From Lachnospiraceae bacterium UBA3801 (GTDB taxonomy: Bacteria > Bacillota > Clostridia > Lachnospirales > Lachnospiraceae), in the NCBI GenBank assembly GCA_002368685.1, contig DFEN01000062.1, positions 1 to 36,401 of the forward strand: DNA of 36,401 nt. The letters run 5' to 3'. A model generated the notes under the pieces. The model was not told the origin of the DNA. It was given only the letters and a program-made list of their open reading frames with translations, and did no database searches. Positions 15,706 through 23,238 of this stretch are shown here, piece after piece (within the stretch, counting starts at the first letter, position 1; the number at the start of each line of letters is the position of its first letter). Both the position numbers and the translations under genes were made by a program.

Positions 15706-16294
15706 CTTTCTCTTCTAGCTTTTCATCTGTTTTCTCATCTTCTACTTTCAAACATTTCTTAACTATCTTTCTTAGTAAAGGGGTTAAATAGAAATATAGA
15801 AGTGCTCCTATAAGAGCTCCAAATGTATTCAGTATGAGGTCATCTATATCTGTTCCTCTGGCAAAGACAAATAGCTGAGAAAGTTCTATAGACAGCGAAT
15901 ATCCAAAACCTGCCAGAACTACCTTGAATACATTATTTAACTTCTTAAAGCAATAAGGCCAAACCATTCCAACCGGAATAAACATTATGATATTACCATA
16001 CATATTGATGAACCAGCCCTGATACCTATGCTTAAGGTAAATAAATGGTCTTAGATTAAGTCTATTTACCACATACTTACCAGTGTAGAAGTAAACCTTG
16101 TCATCCATAGGTGTTATAACTTCTGGAAAGTATACAAGTCTTGTAACCAACGCAATACTGAGATATACAGTGAGTAATTTTAATTCGTATTTCCAATCAA
16201 CTTTTTTCTTTACAAGTCCTGCAACTACTCGAATAGTGACCCAAATAATTGTTATTACAAGCATAAGCTGTATGTATGTAAAACCGATTGCCAT
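15701..16294 (-). CDS. VanZ-family membrane protein
   Basis: A 197-residue protein with four or five membrane helices: residues 8-25, then about 43-58, 92-115, 125-142 and 150-170. The VanZ signature is clear: NIIMFIPVGMVWPY in the middle, then SIELSQLFVFARGTDIDD and LILNTFGALIGALL. VanZ proteins were named for low-level teicoplanin resistance, but most relatives are of unknown role in envelope biology. The start at 16294 is set by GGAGG five bases upstream. The C-terminal tail is strongly charged (EDEKTDEKLEEKE). Confidence 0.9.
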   Translation of the reverse strand: MAIGFTYIQLMLVITIIWVTIRVVAGLVKKKVDWKYELKLLTVYLSIALVTRLVYFPEVITPMDDKVYFYTGKYVVNRLNLRPFIYLKHRYQGWFINMYGNIIMFIPVGMVWPYCFKKLNNVFKVVLAGFGYSLSIELSQLFVFARGTDIDDLILNTFGALIGALLYFYLTPLLRKIVKKCLKVEDEKTDEKLEEKE

Positions 16295-16323
16295 AAAATC
16301 CTCCAAATAGCTAAAGCAGGAAC

Positions 16324-16352
16324 ATTTTAAAATATATGGGAAGTATTATCAA
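16324..16352 (-). promoter_or_regulatory. Promoter of the VanZ-flavin reductase unit
   Basis: On the minus strand TTGATA (16347-16352) and TAAAAT (16324-16329) are 17 bases apart and 30 bases before the VanZ start. It lies in the 94-base gap after the carbohydrate-binding lipoprotein gene, so VanZ need not depend on the VTC operon. Confidence 0.6.
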
Positions 16353-16354
16353 GC

Positions 16355-16398
16355 ATAAATGCTTATTCTCCGCATTCATTATAAATGCTTACTCTTCG
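16355..16398. repeat. Direct repeat duplicating the end of the lipoprotein gene
   Basis: ATAAATGCTTATTCTCCG (16355-16372) recurs as ATAAATGCTTACTCTTCG (16381-16398), period 26, two mismatches. The second copy contains the stop codon and last codons of the lipoprotein gene. It looks like a small tandem duplication at the gene's 3' end. Confidence 0.55.
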
Positions 16399-17804
16399 AT
16401 CTCAGTGGTATTCTGTCTAGGACCTCGTCCACCTTCAGGAGGTGTGCCACCCTTTCCTCCTCCTGGAAATGTTCCATCCTCTGGAGGTGTCATCATTTCT
16501 CCGTCCTGTGGCATTTCTCCATCTTGTAGCATACCTCCACCTTGGCGCATGCCACCCATACCACCACCCATCATTTGATTGGTTATAGAGTCTGTCTCCT
16601 CACCATTTATAATGAGTGTTCCACCGTTTAGCTCTGCTGTTCCATCATAATCAAATGGAGACTGAGCAGTTATATCTATCGTTCCGCCATTTATAATTAT
16701 ATTTCCATTCGCATCTATCGCATCTGTGTCGCCAGCGCCCATCTGGATAGTAAGGTTGCCATCATTCATCTCGAAGGTTGGGGTATAGCCACTCGACTTA
16801 CTAGCTGCATTCACGCCATCATCAGAGGCTGTTATATCTATGTCTCCTCCATTTATCTGAAGATATGTTCCTTCAATACATTCACCACCATCCAGAGTGA
16901 AGCTTCCATCATCTATCTGAACTATAGTTGTTGCATGTATAGCATCGTCTGTCGCAGTAATATTTACTGTTCCACCGCAAATATATATATATCCAACTGA
17001 ATCGTCGTCGCTGTCCTCAGCGTGCATACCATCATTACACTGTGATACATTCACCGTTCCTTCTGCCATCTCTATAGCCTCGTGAGCTTCCAGCGCACTT
17101 CCACTGCAAGTGATATTCAGTGTGCTTCCCGTAATCTTAAGTGTATCCTTACTGGTTATACCATTGTCACTTGAATTAATACTTAATGTACCAAGACCAT
17201 TTATGGTTAGATCTTCCTTGGAGAATATAACCGCATCCAGATTAGTATCACCATCTGCAACATAAGTACCCGTCACTTCAAGAGAATTCTCTGTATCAGT
17301 TGTTGAAACAAATACCTTATCAGCAGTTTTTACATATATGCATGGAGCATCTTCATTTGAAAGCTTTACCCCATCAAGGACTATCTGTACCTTATCCTCT
17401 TCTCCGGCTTCTACATTTATAGTAACATCCTTAGCATCTCCAGAGATTATGTAAACCCCTTCTGAATCTATGGTTATATCCTCGCCCTCACTAAGGGAAA
17501 GGGTCTCCGCCTCAGTTAAGTCTGCTGTCTGCTCCAGATCCCTATCTGTGAACATATCCGTTGTATCTATCATTCCATCTGTTGACACATTGGCAGTCAC
17601 TATAGCATCACTATCCGTCGAAATACCATCACTCGCAAGTTCTACATCCTCTTCTGCTTCTGCACGAGTTGTCACCTCTGTGGAAACATCAACATTTTCA
17701 GAATCACTAGTAGAATTACTGCTACCACAGGCCGCAAATGATATAGTCATCATGATTGAAACAATGATTGCACTTACTCTTCTTTTCATGCTCTTATTTC
17801 TCAT
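16389..17804 (-). CDS. Carbohydrate-binding (Cthe_2159/DUF4353-like) beta-helix lipoprotein
   Basis: A 471-residue exported protein. A basic start and hydrophobic stretch end in a lipobox-like FAAC with Cys26. A Ser/Thr/Asp/Glu-rich linker follows (about 27-100). Then a repeating beta-solenoid pattern runs from about 100 to 405, with recurring blocks such as VTINVEAGEEDKVQIVLDGV, LTINGLGTLSI, VNITATDDAIHA and DITASDDGVNAAS. This matches the Cthe_2159-type domain, whose founder binds cellulose and polygalacturonate. The last ~60 residues are low-complexity and rich in Gly, Met, Gln and Pro (QDGEMPQDGEM repeats). GGAGGG lies before the ATG. It is the third gene after the VTC and DUF4956 genes, a module usually found with CotH-like kinases. 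Confidence 0.85.
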   Translation of the reverse strand: MRNKSMKRRVSAIIVSIMMTISFAACGSSNSTSDSENVDVSTEVTTRAEAEEDVELASDGISTDSDAIVTANVSTDGMIDTTDMFTDRDLEQTADLTEAETLSLSEGEDITIDSEGVYIISGDAKDVTINVEAGEEDKVQIVLDGVKLSNEDAPCIYVKTADKVFVSTTDTENSLEVTGTYVADGDTNLDAVIFSKEDLTINGLGTLSINSSDNGITSKDTLKITGSTLNITCSGSALEAHEAIEMAEGTVNVSQCNDGMHAEDSDDDSVGYIYICGGTVNITATDDAIHATTIVQIDDGSFTLDGGECIEGTYLQINGGDIDITASDDGVNAASKSSGYTPTFEMNDGNLTIQMGAGDTDAIDANGNIIINGGTIDITAQSPFDYDGTAELNGGTLIINGEETDSITNQMMGGGMGGMRQGGGMLQDGEMPQDGEMMTPPEDGTFPGGGKGGTPPEGGRGPRQNTTEIEE

Positions 17805-17816
17805 AACTTTTCCCTC

Positions 17817-18497
17817 CTATAATGTGTCCATACTATCTATTCGTCTTCCAAGGCTTATATCCAGATTGCCATTTCTTGTTCTTAGCTCATCAAGAAATTC
17901 CTTATTAGAAACATTTGGCTTCATTACTACACTAAATGTTATCTTGTAGAGGCTGCCCATATTGCTGGTCTTTACCTCATCAAATGTATATGTAGAGAGA
18001 TACTTGTTGAAAATATCCTCAAACTTACCTTCATAATCCAGATTCTCCGGCACTGTAATTTTCAGAGTCCTGAAGTTATCCCCTGCCTCACCAAACTTAA
18101 GTACATTCAGAAGTAGATTAATAAGGGAGACAACTACTGAGAAAAGAACTGCAACTCCAACATATCCCATCCCTGTTGCAAGTCCTACTGCCATTGCCAG
18201 AAATATACTCGTTATTTCCTGTCCCTTTCCAGGAGCTGATCTGAATCTTACAAGGCTGAAGGCTCCAGCCACCGCAACTCCTGCTCCTATATTGCCATTT
18301 ACAAGTATTATCACGAGTTCAACTATTGCAGGAAGAAGAACAAGTGTCACTGCAAAGCTTCTTGAACATCTATTTTTCACTGAATAAGTGCCAGCTATTA
18401 TCAGCCCACAGATAAGTGAAGTTACTGTCGCTATTCCCAGCTGCGCCCCCGTAAAGGTTCCATTTGTAATGATAGATGTAAAAATGTTACTAAGCAT
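17817..18497 (-). CDS. DUF4956 membrane protein
   Basis: A 226-residue protein with four membrane helices in residues 18-135 and a soluble C-terminal domain (about 140-226). The hallmark of DUF4956 is AVAGAFSLVRFRSAPGKGQE between helices. The C-terminal half (RTLKITVPENLDYEGKFEDI onward) is ferredoxin-like in pattern. It overlaps the VTC gene by eight bases and is followed 12 bases later by the lipoprotein gene. DUF4956 proteins are regularly encoded beside VTC-type polymerases, so it is probably the membrane partner or channel for that enzyme; this is inference from context. Confidence 0.88.
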   Translation of the reverse strand: MLSNIFTSIITNGTFTGAQLGIATVTSLICGLIIAGTYSVKNRCSRSFAVTLVLLPAIVELVIILVNGNIGAGVAVAGAFSLVRFRSAPGKGQEITSIFLAMAVGLATGMGYVGVAVLFSVVVSLINLLLNVLKFGEAGDNFRTLKITVPENLDYEGKFEDIFNKYLSTYTFDEVKTSNMGSLYKITFSVVMKPNVSNKEFLDELRTRNGNLDISLGRRIDSMDTL

Positions 18498-19266
18498 ATG
18501 CTCGTACCTCCTTCTTGTTTCTTATATCTATATATTCTCTATTTACTGCCTTTACCGCCTCAGCCCCTGCCTTCATTCCAAGCATCTGCAGATATCCTCT
18601 GCCATATTTTGAGAATGAAGTAGGGAAGATCCGAAGTTCACTAAGCTTTCTGGTTAGCTCCAGCGGCATAGCATTTGCCACCTTAATTTCCATCATATAC
18701 TGACCTTCCCCGAGTATCGGAACACCTTCCGCCTCTTCTCTCAGGTCCAGTACATCCTTGTTCCATGTGATGTTAGTATCAAATGTAACTCGGAACTCCG
18801 GATCATTTATACCTACCATTGCCACTCTGTCATAGCTGATTCTCATTGCAGGTCTTAGGCTGTCATACGTATTCAGCACACCTGCTATCTCCCTAGATAT
18901 CTGGGAATCATCCAGTGGCTTTTTATTATTAACCAAATAATCATATGCCGCTTTATATTTTCCGGATATTCGCCGCTTGTATACTATTCCGTCATATTTT
19001 TTCTTGATTTCAATAAAGGAATTCGTGCTATCAAAGGTCGGTCCGTAGGTTCTAAGTCTTAGCTTTTCCTTATATAAAGGCTTATCCAGAGATGTGCGAA
19101 TCATCTGATAATTTGGAGTATCGAAATATATATTATTGATTCGGGTTAATCCGTAATTGTCTACTCTAGCGAATCCTTCAAGGAAAGAAAAGAGCTTCCT
19201 GTACTGGTCACTACTAAGTAGATATTTAATTTCGGTTCTTTTAAAAACTTCTATGTACTTGCTCAT
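18490..19266 (-). CDS. VTC-domain (polyphosphate polymerase-like) protein
   Basis: A 258-residue protein with the triphosphate-tunnel fold of VTC4. Conserved basic and acidic tunnel residues are seen in RTEIKYLLSSDQYRKL, INNIYFDTPNY, YKEKLRLRTYG, FIEIKKKYDGIVYKRR, PAMRISYDRVAM, FRVTFDTNITW and YMMEIKVANAMPLE. The fold binds triphosphate or polyphosphate with metal; family members make polyphosphate from nucleoside triphosphate. I use ATG 19266 with GAGGAAAGAAG upstream; the frame is open to 19332 without a ribosome site. No membrane segment is present, so membrane coupling would come from the DUF4956 neighbour. Confidence 0.88.
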   Translation of the reverse strand: MSKYIEVFKRTEIKYLLSSDQYRKLFSFLEGFARVDNYGLTRINNIYFDTPNYQMIRTSLDKPLYKEKLRLRTYGPTFDSTNSFIEIKKKYDGIVYKRRISGKYKAAYDYLVNNKKPLDDSQISREIAGVLNTYDSLRPAMRISYDRVAMVGINDPEFRVTFDTNITWNKDVLDLREEAEGVPILGEGQYMMEIKVANAMPLELTRKLSELRIFPTSFSKYGRGYLQMLGMKAGAEAVKAVNREYIDIRNKKEVRAYA

Positions 19267-19375
19267 TCTTCTTTCCTCACTTTTTAGATTCTTAGTTGAA
19301 AATAGGGTTTCTTTGTTTTTGTTTGAACCCATGATACGGTGGGAACCTTAAATGAAAATTAAAAAATATAGAAAT

Positions 19376-19404
19376 ATATAAAAAAAGAAAAAATAGAAAT
19401 CAAA
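19376..19404 (-). promoter_or_regulatory. Possible promoter of the VTC operon
   Basis: On the minus strand TTGATT and TATATA are 17 bases apart in a T-rich stretch about 110 bases before the VTC start. The -35 box overlaps the T-run of the trxB terminator. The low complexity of the region makes this call weak. Confidence 0.35.
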
Positions 19405-19434
19405 AAAGGCAAAGTGCAAAAAATGCACCTTGCC
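19402..19434 (-). terminator. Rho-independent terminator of the gpx-ohrR-trxA-trxB operon
   Basis: On the minus strand GGCAAGGTGCA pairs with TGCACTTTGCC (one mismatch) around a short T loop, followed by six Ts. It lies about 65 bases after the trxB stop. Confidence 0.92.
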
Positions 19435-19497
19435 AATTAATTGATAATCTAAGGATAATAATCCAAAGTATTACATATAAGCTATTACTATATCATA

Positions 19498-20403
19498 TTA
19501 TGATATATATGAGCAGGCTGCGAGAGCTGCCACGGCACCGTCTGATGCGGCTGTTGTAAGCTGTCTTACATCCTTTGTTCTGCAATCGCCTGCCACAAAG
19601 ATTCCAGGAGTTTTTGTGAGGCATTTCTCATCAGCAACTATATATCCACCCTTGTCCAGATCTGCCACCGGACTGAAGTCACCATTATCCGGTTCCTGAC
19701 CTATTGCAATAAATAGTCCTGATACAGGTATTTCCTTTTCTTCCAGAGTTTCCTTATTCTTTACTACAACTGCTTCGAGAGCTTTGTCACCCTTTAGCTC
19801 TGATATCGTCGAGTTAAGAACGAACTCAATATTATCCTTCTTCTTAACTGCTTCGAGATTCTGTGGTTCACCACGGAACTCATCTCTTCTATGAATTATG
19901 TAAACCTTGTTACAATAATTAGTAAGGAATAGAGCATCTTCAAGAGCTGTGTTACCACCACCATTTACTGCTACATCCTTGCCCTTAAAGAATGCTCCGT
20001 CACAGGTTGCACAGTAGGATACACCGCGGCCTGTCAGTTCTTCTTCTTTATCCAGTCCCAGGTGTCTATTCTTAGCACCCGTTGCCAAGATTACGGCCTT
20101 AGCCTCATATTCCTTACCTGAATCTGTGGTAACCTTAAAGGTATTATCTTGTCTTTCTATCCCACCAACTCTATCATATATCACCTCTGCTCCAAGTTCT
20201 GTTGCCTGCTCATAGAGTCCCATGGAAAATTCAAATCCACTTATATTCTTGATTCCAGGGTAGTTTGCAATATCCGGAGTATTTACTATCTGCCCACCAA
20301 CTGTGAGTTTCTCGAAGCATACGGCATGCTTTCCGGCTCTCTCTACATAGATGGCAGCTGATAGTCCTGCCGGACCAGCTCCTACTATAATTACATCTAT
20401 CAT
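19498..20403 (-). CDS. trxB: Thioredoxin-disulfide reductase
   Basis: A 301-residue FAD/NADPH flavoprotein of normal length. The FAD-binding N-terminus is IIVGAGPAGLSAAIYVERAG, the redox-active disulfide CATC is at 131-134 (SYCATCDGAFF), the NADPH-binding motif is VAVNGGGNTALEDA, and the C-terminal FAD motif is PGIFVAGDCRTKDVRQL. It reduces the thioredoxin encoded directly upstream. Together with trxA and the glutathione peroxidase-like gene it supplies electrons for peroxide reduction. It is the last gene of the operon. Confidence 0.96.
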   Translation of the reverse strand: MIDVIIVGAGPAGLSAAIYVERAGKHAVCFEKLTVGGQIVNTPDIANYPGIKNISGFEFSMGLYEQATELGAEVIYDRVGGIERQDNTFKVTTDSGKEYEAKAVILATGAKNRHLGLDKEEELTGRGVSYCATCDGAFFKGKDVAVNGGGNTALEDALFLTNYCNKVYIIHRRDEFRGEPQNLEAVKKKDNIEFVLNSTISELKGDKALEAVVVKNKETLEEKEIPVSGLFIAIGQEPDNGDFSPVADLDKGGYIVADEKCLTKTPGIFVAGDCRTKDVRQLTTAASDGAVAALAACSYIS

Positions 20404-20470
20404 ATGATATTCTCCTATATGATTTCTTGCTACGCTCAGAAGGACATTTACTGCTTAGAATGTATATACA

Positions 20471-20782
20471 TTAACCAGATACTACCTGCTCTAACTTCTG
20501 CTTTGGAACAGCACCTACTACTCTGTCAGCCTCTTCTCCATTTTTGAAAAGGATCATGCAAGGAATGCTTGATATTCCGTAAAGTACAGCCAGTCTCTCT
20601 GCATCATCTACATCAATCTTAGCAAAAACCACATCCTGCTTCTCCTCAGACAGTTGTTCAAGGATAGGTGACATCATCTTACATGGACCACACCATGTTG
20701 CATAGAAATCTACAAATACAGGCTTATCGCTCTTAAGTACTACATCATCAAATTCATTTTCTTTAATCTCAACTACTGCCAT
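20471..20782 (-). CDS. trxA: Thioredoxin
   Basis: A 103-residue thioredoxin with the active site WCGPC (Cys31, Cys34) in DFYATWCGPCKMMSPIL and the cis-Pro loop GISSIPCMILFKNGEE. An additional Cys stands right after the cis-proline. It begins two bases after the ohrR stop, so the two are tightly coupled. It should be reduced by the downstream TrxB and in turn reduce the upstream glutathione peroxidase-like enzyme. Confidence 0.96.
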   Translation of the reverse strand: MAVVEIKENEFDDVVLKSDKPVFVDFYATWCGPCKMMSPILEQLSEEKQDVVFAKIDVDDAERLAVLYGISSIPCMILFKNGEEADRVVGAVPKQKLEQVVSG

Positions 20783-20784
20783 TT

Positions 20785-21234
20785 TTACTTACCTCCATCT
20801 AATTCATCAAAATTACCCAGTATCTTGTATAAAGTCTTGTATAGTTCCGCTGCTTCTTTTTCGGAAATGTTGACACATCCCCCCATCATAGAAGGAATCT
20901 TGACTGCCCTGTCTCTTAGCTTATCTCCTTCAGCAGTTATCTCAACTATTACATTTCTCTCGTCGTCCTTAGATCTGTTCTTGGTTATATACCCCTTAGC
21001 CTCCAGCTTCTTAATAACTGGTGTCAGGGTACCTGAATCAAGATATAGGCATTTACCCAGATCGGATACATTTGCCTTCTTCTTCTCCCACAGTACCATC
21101 ATAGTGATGTACTGAGTGTAGGTCAGATCCAGTTCGTCCAGAAATGGCTTATAGTGCTTTGTAATTGCCTTAGAACATGCATAGAGAGGAAAACATAATT
21201 GATTTTCCAGTTTTAAACAGTCATACTTACTCAT
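20785..21234 (-). CDS. ohrR: OhrR-type MarR regulator (organic peroxide sensor)
   Basis: A 149-residue winged-helix protein. The N-terminal block LENQLCFPLYACSKAITKHY is the OhrR hallmark: Cys14 matches the redox-sensing Cys15 of Bacillus OhrR. The tyrosines that contact this Cys in known OhrR (in LTYTQY) are also present. The DNA-binding part follows (DLGKCLYLDSGTLTPVIKKL, then KDERNVIVEIT). Extra cysteines at 6, 20 and elsewhere could resolve the oxidised form. It lies second in the operon it should repress, with OhrR-like boxes over the promoter at 21831-21872. Confidence 0.9.
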   Translation of the reverse strand: MSKYDCLKLENQLCFPLYACSKAITKHYKPFLDELDLTYTQYITMMVLWEKKKANVSDLGKCLYLDSGTLTPVIKKLEAKGYITKNRSKDDERNVIVEITAEGDKLRDRAVKIPSMMGGCVNISEKEAAELYKTLYKILGNFDELDGGK

Positions 21235-21240
21235 CTAAGC

Positions 21241-21795
21241 TTATCCTTCCTCGTTTATAAGTTCTTCAACACATTTTGCAACCTTCTTCATGTCAGCTGT
21301 TGGCTCGAATCTGGCTACAACTTCACCCTTACGGTTAATTATGAATTTAGTAAAGTTCCACTTGATCTCAGGATTATTCTTATAATCCTTGTCAATCTTC
21401 TTCAGCAGTGCTGACATAGCTATTGCCTTAGGTCCGGAACCAAAACCTTCAAATCCTTTCTCGGCCTTCAGGAACTTGAAGAGGTCGATAGCTGTTTCGC
21501 CATTAACATCTGACTTCTTCATCTGAGGGAACTGAGTATTGTACTTCAGCATGCATGTCTGATGTGTTTCCTCATCTGATTCTGGAGACTGTCCAGCAAA
21601 CTGATTACAAGGAACATCTACTATCTCAAGTCCCTTATCATGAAAGTCTTCATACATCTTTTCGAGATCCTTGTAATGTGGAGCAAATCCACAACCAAGT
21701 GCTGTATTTACTACGAGGACAACCTTTCCCTCGAAATCCTTCATTGCTACTTCACTACCATCCGGTGCTGTTACACTAATATCATAAAAATTCAT
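21241..21795 (-). CDS. Glutathione peroxidase-like (thioredoxin-dependent) peroxidase
   Basis: A 184-residue cytosolic peroxidase of the GPx/BsaA family. The catalytic set is visible: Cys35 in VNTALGCGFAPHY, Gln65 in CNQF, and Trp146-Asn147 in IKWNFTKFI. The peroxidatic loop is normally ASKCGFTPQY; here it is ALGCGFAPHY, a small departure. Cys81 (HQTCMLKYNTQFP) is at the usual resolving position, which fits thioredoxin as the electron donor, and the operon carries trxA and trxB. It begins the operon and its ribosome site is AGGAGG. Confidence 0.92.
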   Translation of the reverse strand: MNFYDISVTAPDGSEVAMKDFEGKVVLVVNTALGCGFAPHYKDLEKMYEDFHDKGLEIVDVPCNQFAGQSPESDEETHQTCMLKYNTQFPQMKKSDVNGETAIDLFKFLKAEKGFEGFGSGPKAIAMSALLKKIDKDYKNNPEIKWNFTKFIINRKGEVVARFEPTADMKKVAKCVEELINEEG

Positions 21796-21830
21796 TTGAC
21801 ATACCTCCTAAAAAACTGAATCAAAATTAA

Positions 21831-21872
21831 ACAATTAGGTTGTATACAATTTAATTATACGCAATTTAATTG
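21831..21872. promoter_or_regulatory. OhrR-like operator boxes
   Basis: Three AT-rich dyads stand in a row: ACAATTAGGTTGT (21831-21843, imperfect), TACAATTTAATTATA (21845-21859, nearly perfect) and CAATTTAATTG (21862-21872, perfect). They resemble the TACAATT/AATTGTA dyads bound by OhrR in Bacillus. Boxes 2 and 3 overlie the -10 box and the spacer of the gpx promoter, so bound repressor would block RNA polymerase. Confidence 0.75.
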
Positions 21873-21881
21873 ATATGTCAA
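21854..21881 (-). promoter_or_regulatory. Promoter of the gpx-ohrR-trxA-trxB operon
   Basis: On the minus strand TTGACA (21876-21881) and TATAAT (21854-21859), both consensus, are 16 bases apart, about 60 bases before the gpx start. The operator dyads overlap both boxes. Confidence 0.85.
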
Positions 21882-21942
21882 ATGATTTTTTTATAATATT
21901 TATTTTTTGTAAACTCTTATACTTGAGCTATTAAATATGCTT

Positions 21943-23238
21943 TTATAAAACAACCCTAAATTCTGTACCAGCTTCACCAGAGGATGCCTTTATAGTGCCG
22001 CCATGGTTAGTAACAATTTTCTTAGCTATAGCAAGACCAAGGCCGTATCTATTCTCACTTCTTGTTCGGGACTTATCGGCGCGGTAGAATCTCTCGAATA
22101 TCTTCTCTTCATCTCCCTCCGCTATAGGGTCTCCATGATTGATAACCTTAAGGACTACATTATTCTTACTTCTATAAAGCTTTACTGCTACAGCCGTATC
22201 CTTATAGCTATGCTTAATTGCATTATCTATTAGGGTGGAGGTCAGCTTCTCCATCTCGTCCTTACTACATTTCAGGGTTATACCTTCTTCGATATCTGAC
22301 TCCATAGCTACTCCAGACTCGTAGGCTACACCTTCAAATACTAGACTAGTCTTTTCTACTATCTTAGAGAGATTCTCGTCCTTATATTCCGCCTGTGATA
22401 CACCTTCCTCAAGCTTTGATAGATCTAAGAGTCCTGAGATAAGCTTATTCATTCTGTCAGATTCGTATCTGATATTCTCGATATATTTCTTATTAGATTC
22501 ATCCTCAGTTATCTCATCTGAAGAAGCCATAATTACGGCAAGAGGCGTCTTCAGCTCATGAGAAGCATCCGCTATAAATTCTCTCTGTTTATCAAAGGCT
22601 TCTCTAGCAGGCTTAGTTATCCAGCTAGTAACGAGCTTTGCAACTACAGCAATAATAGCCTCAAGTACTATGAATATAATTATAGTTTCAATAAGGAGCT
22701 TTCTAAGCTTCGAAGCTATACTACTTTGATTTATAATTACTATCTTGTTCCATCTATAATTAAAGGAATAACCGTCTCTATAGAGATTCTCTATTCTGAT
22801 AGTATCATTACTATATTCCGTGAGTATCTCATTTGCCGCTGTTTCAGCATTAAAGTCTGACTCTTCATTTCCGTGACTTATGATTCTGGTGACCGCTCCA
22901 TCTGTGAGTTCAGCAGTATATACCTCATGATCCATGAACATCATATTCTCTATATCCGGAGCCTCATCTGATTCTTTCGAAGCTTCTTCTGAGGCTTCTT
23001 CAGAAAACTCACCTTTCTTAGGCTCCTGGTTACCATTCTGGAAATTCATATCTCCTTCGCTATCAGGAGGTGCCGCTCCACCGAACATACCACGGTCATC
23101 CATTACTCTTAGATTACGAGATATACTCTCATATTCTCTTCTGTAACCTATAATATTCACTATAACAAGGCTTACTATAAGAATAACTGTAAGCATCCCG
23201 AATAGTATCAGGAAAACCTTCTTATTTAGTTCCTTCAT
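21943..23238 (-). CDS. OmpR-partner sensor histidine kinase
   Basis: A 431-residue kinase with membrane helices at about 8-30 and 180-202 that frame an extracytoplasmic domain. That domain contains a Gly/Met/Asn-rich piece (MFGGAAPPDSEG) and an acidic repeat (EEASEEASKES, about 80-91). The dimerisation domain has phospho-acceptor His227 in FIADASHELKTPLAV. The ATPase domain has N box DNAIKHSYKD, a G1/F region (EEKIFERFYRADKSRTRSEN) and G2 GLGLAIAKKIV. The start overlaps the response-regulator stop by 17 bases, so the pair is coupled. No neighbouring gene points to the signal. Confidence 0.93.
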   Translation of the reverse strand: MKELNKKVFLILFGMLTVILIVSLVIVNIIGYRREYESISRNLRVMDDRGMFGGAAPPDSEGDMNFQNGNQEPKKGEFSEEASEEASKESDEAPDIENMMFMDHEVYTAELTDGAVTRIISHGNEESDFNAETAANEILTEYSNDTIRIENLYRDGYSFNYRWNKIVIINQSSIASKLRKLLIETIIIFIVLEAIIAVVAKLVTSWITKPAREAFDKQREFIADASHELKTPLAVIMASSDEITEDESNKKYIENIRYESDRMNKLISGLLDLSKLEEGVSQAEYKDENLSKIVEKTSLVFEGVAYESGVAMESDIEEGITLKCSKDEMEKLTSTLIDNAIKHSYKDTAVAVKLYRSKNNVVLKVINHGDPIAEGDEEKIFERFYRADKSRTRSENRYGLGLAIAKKIVTNHGGTIKASSGEAGTEFRVVL

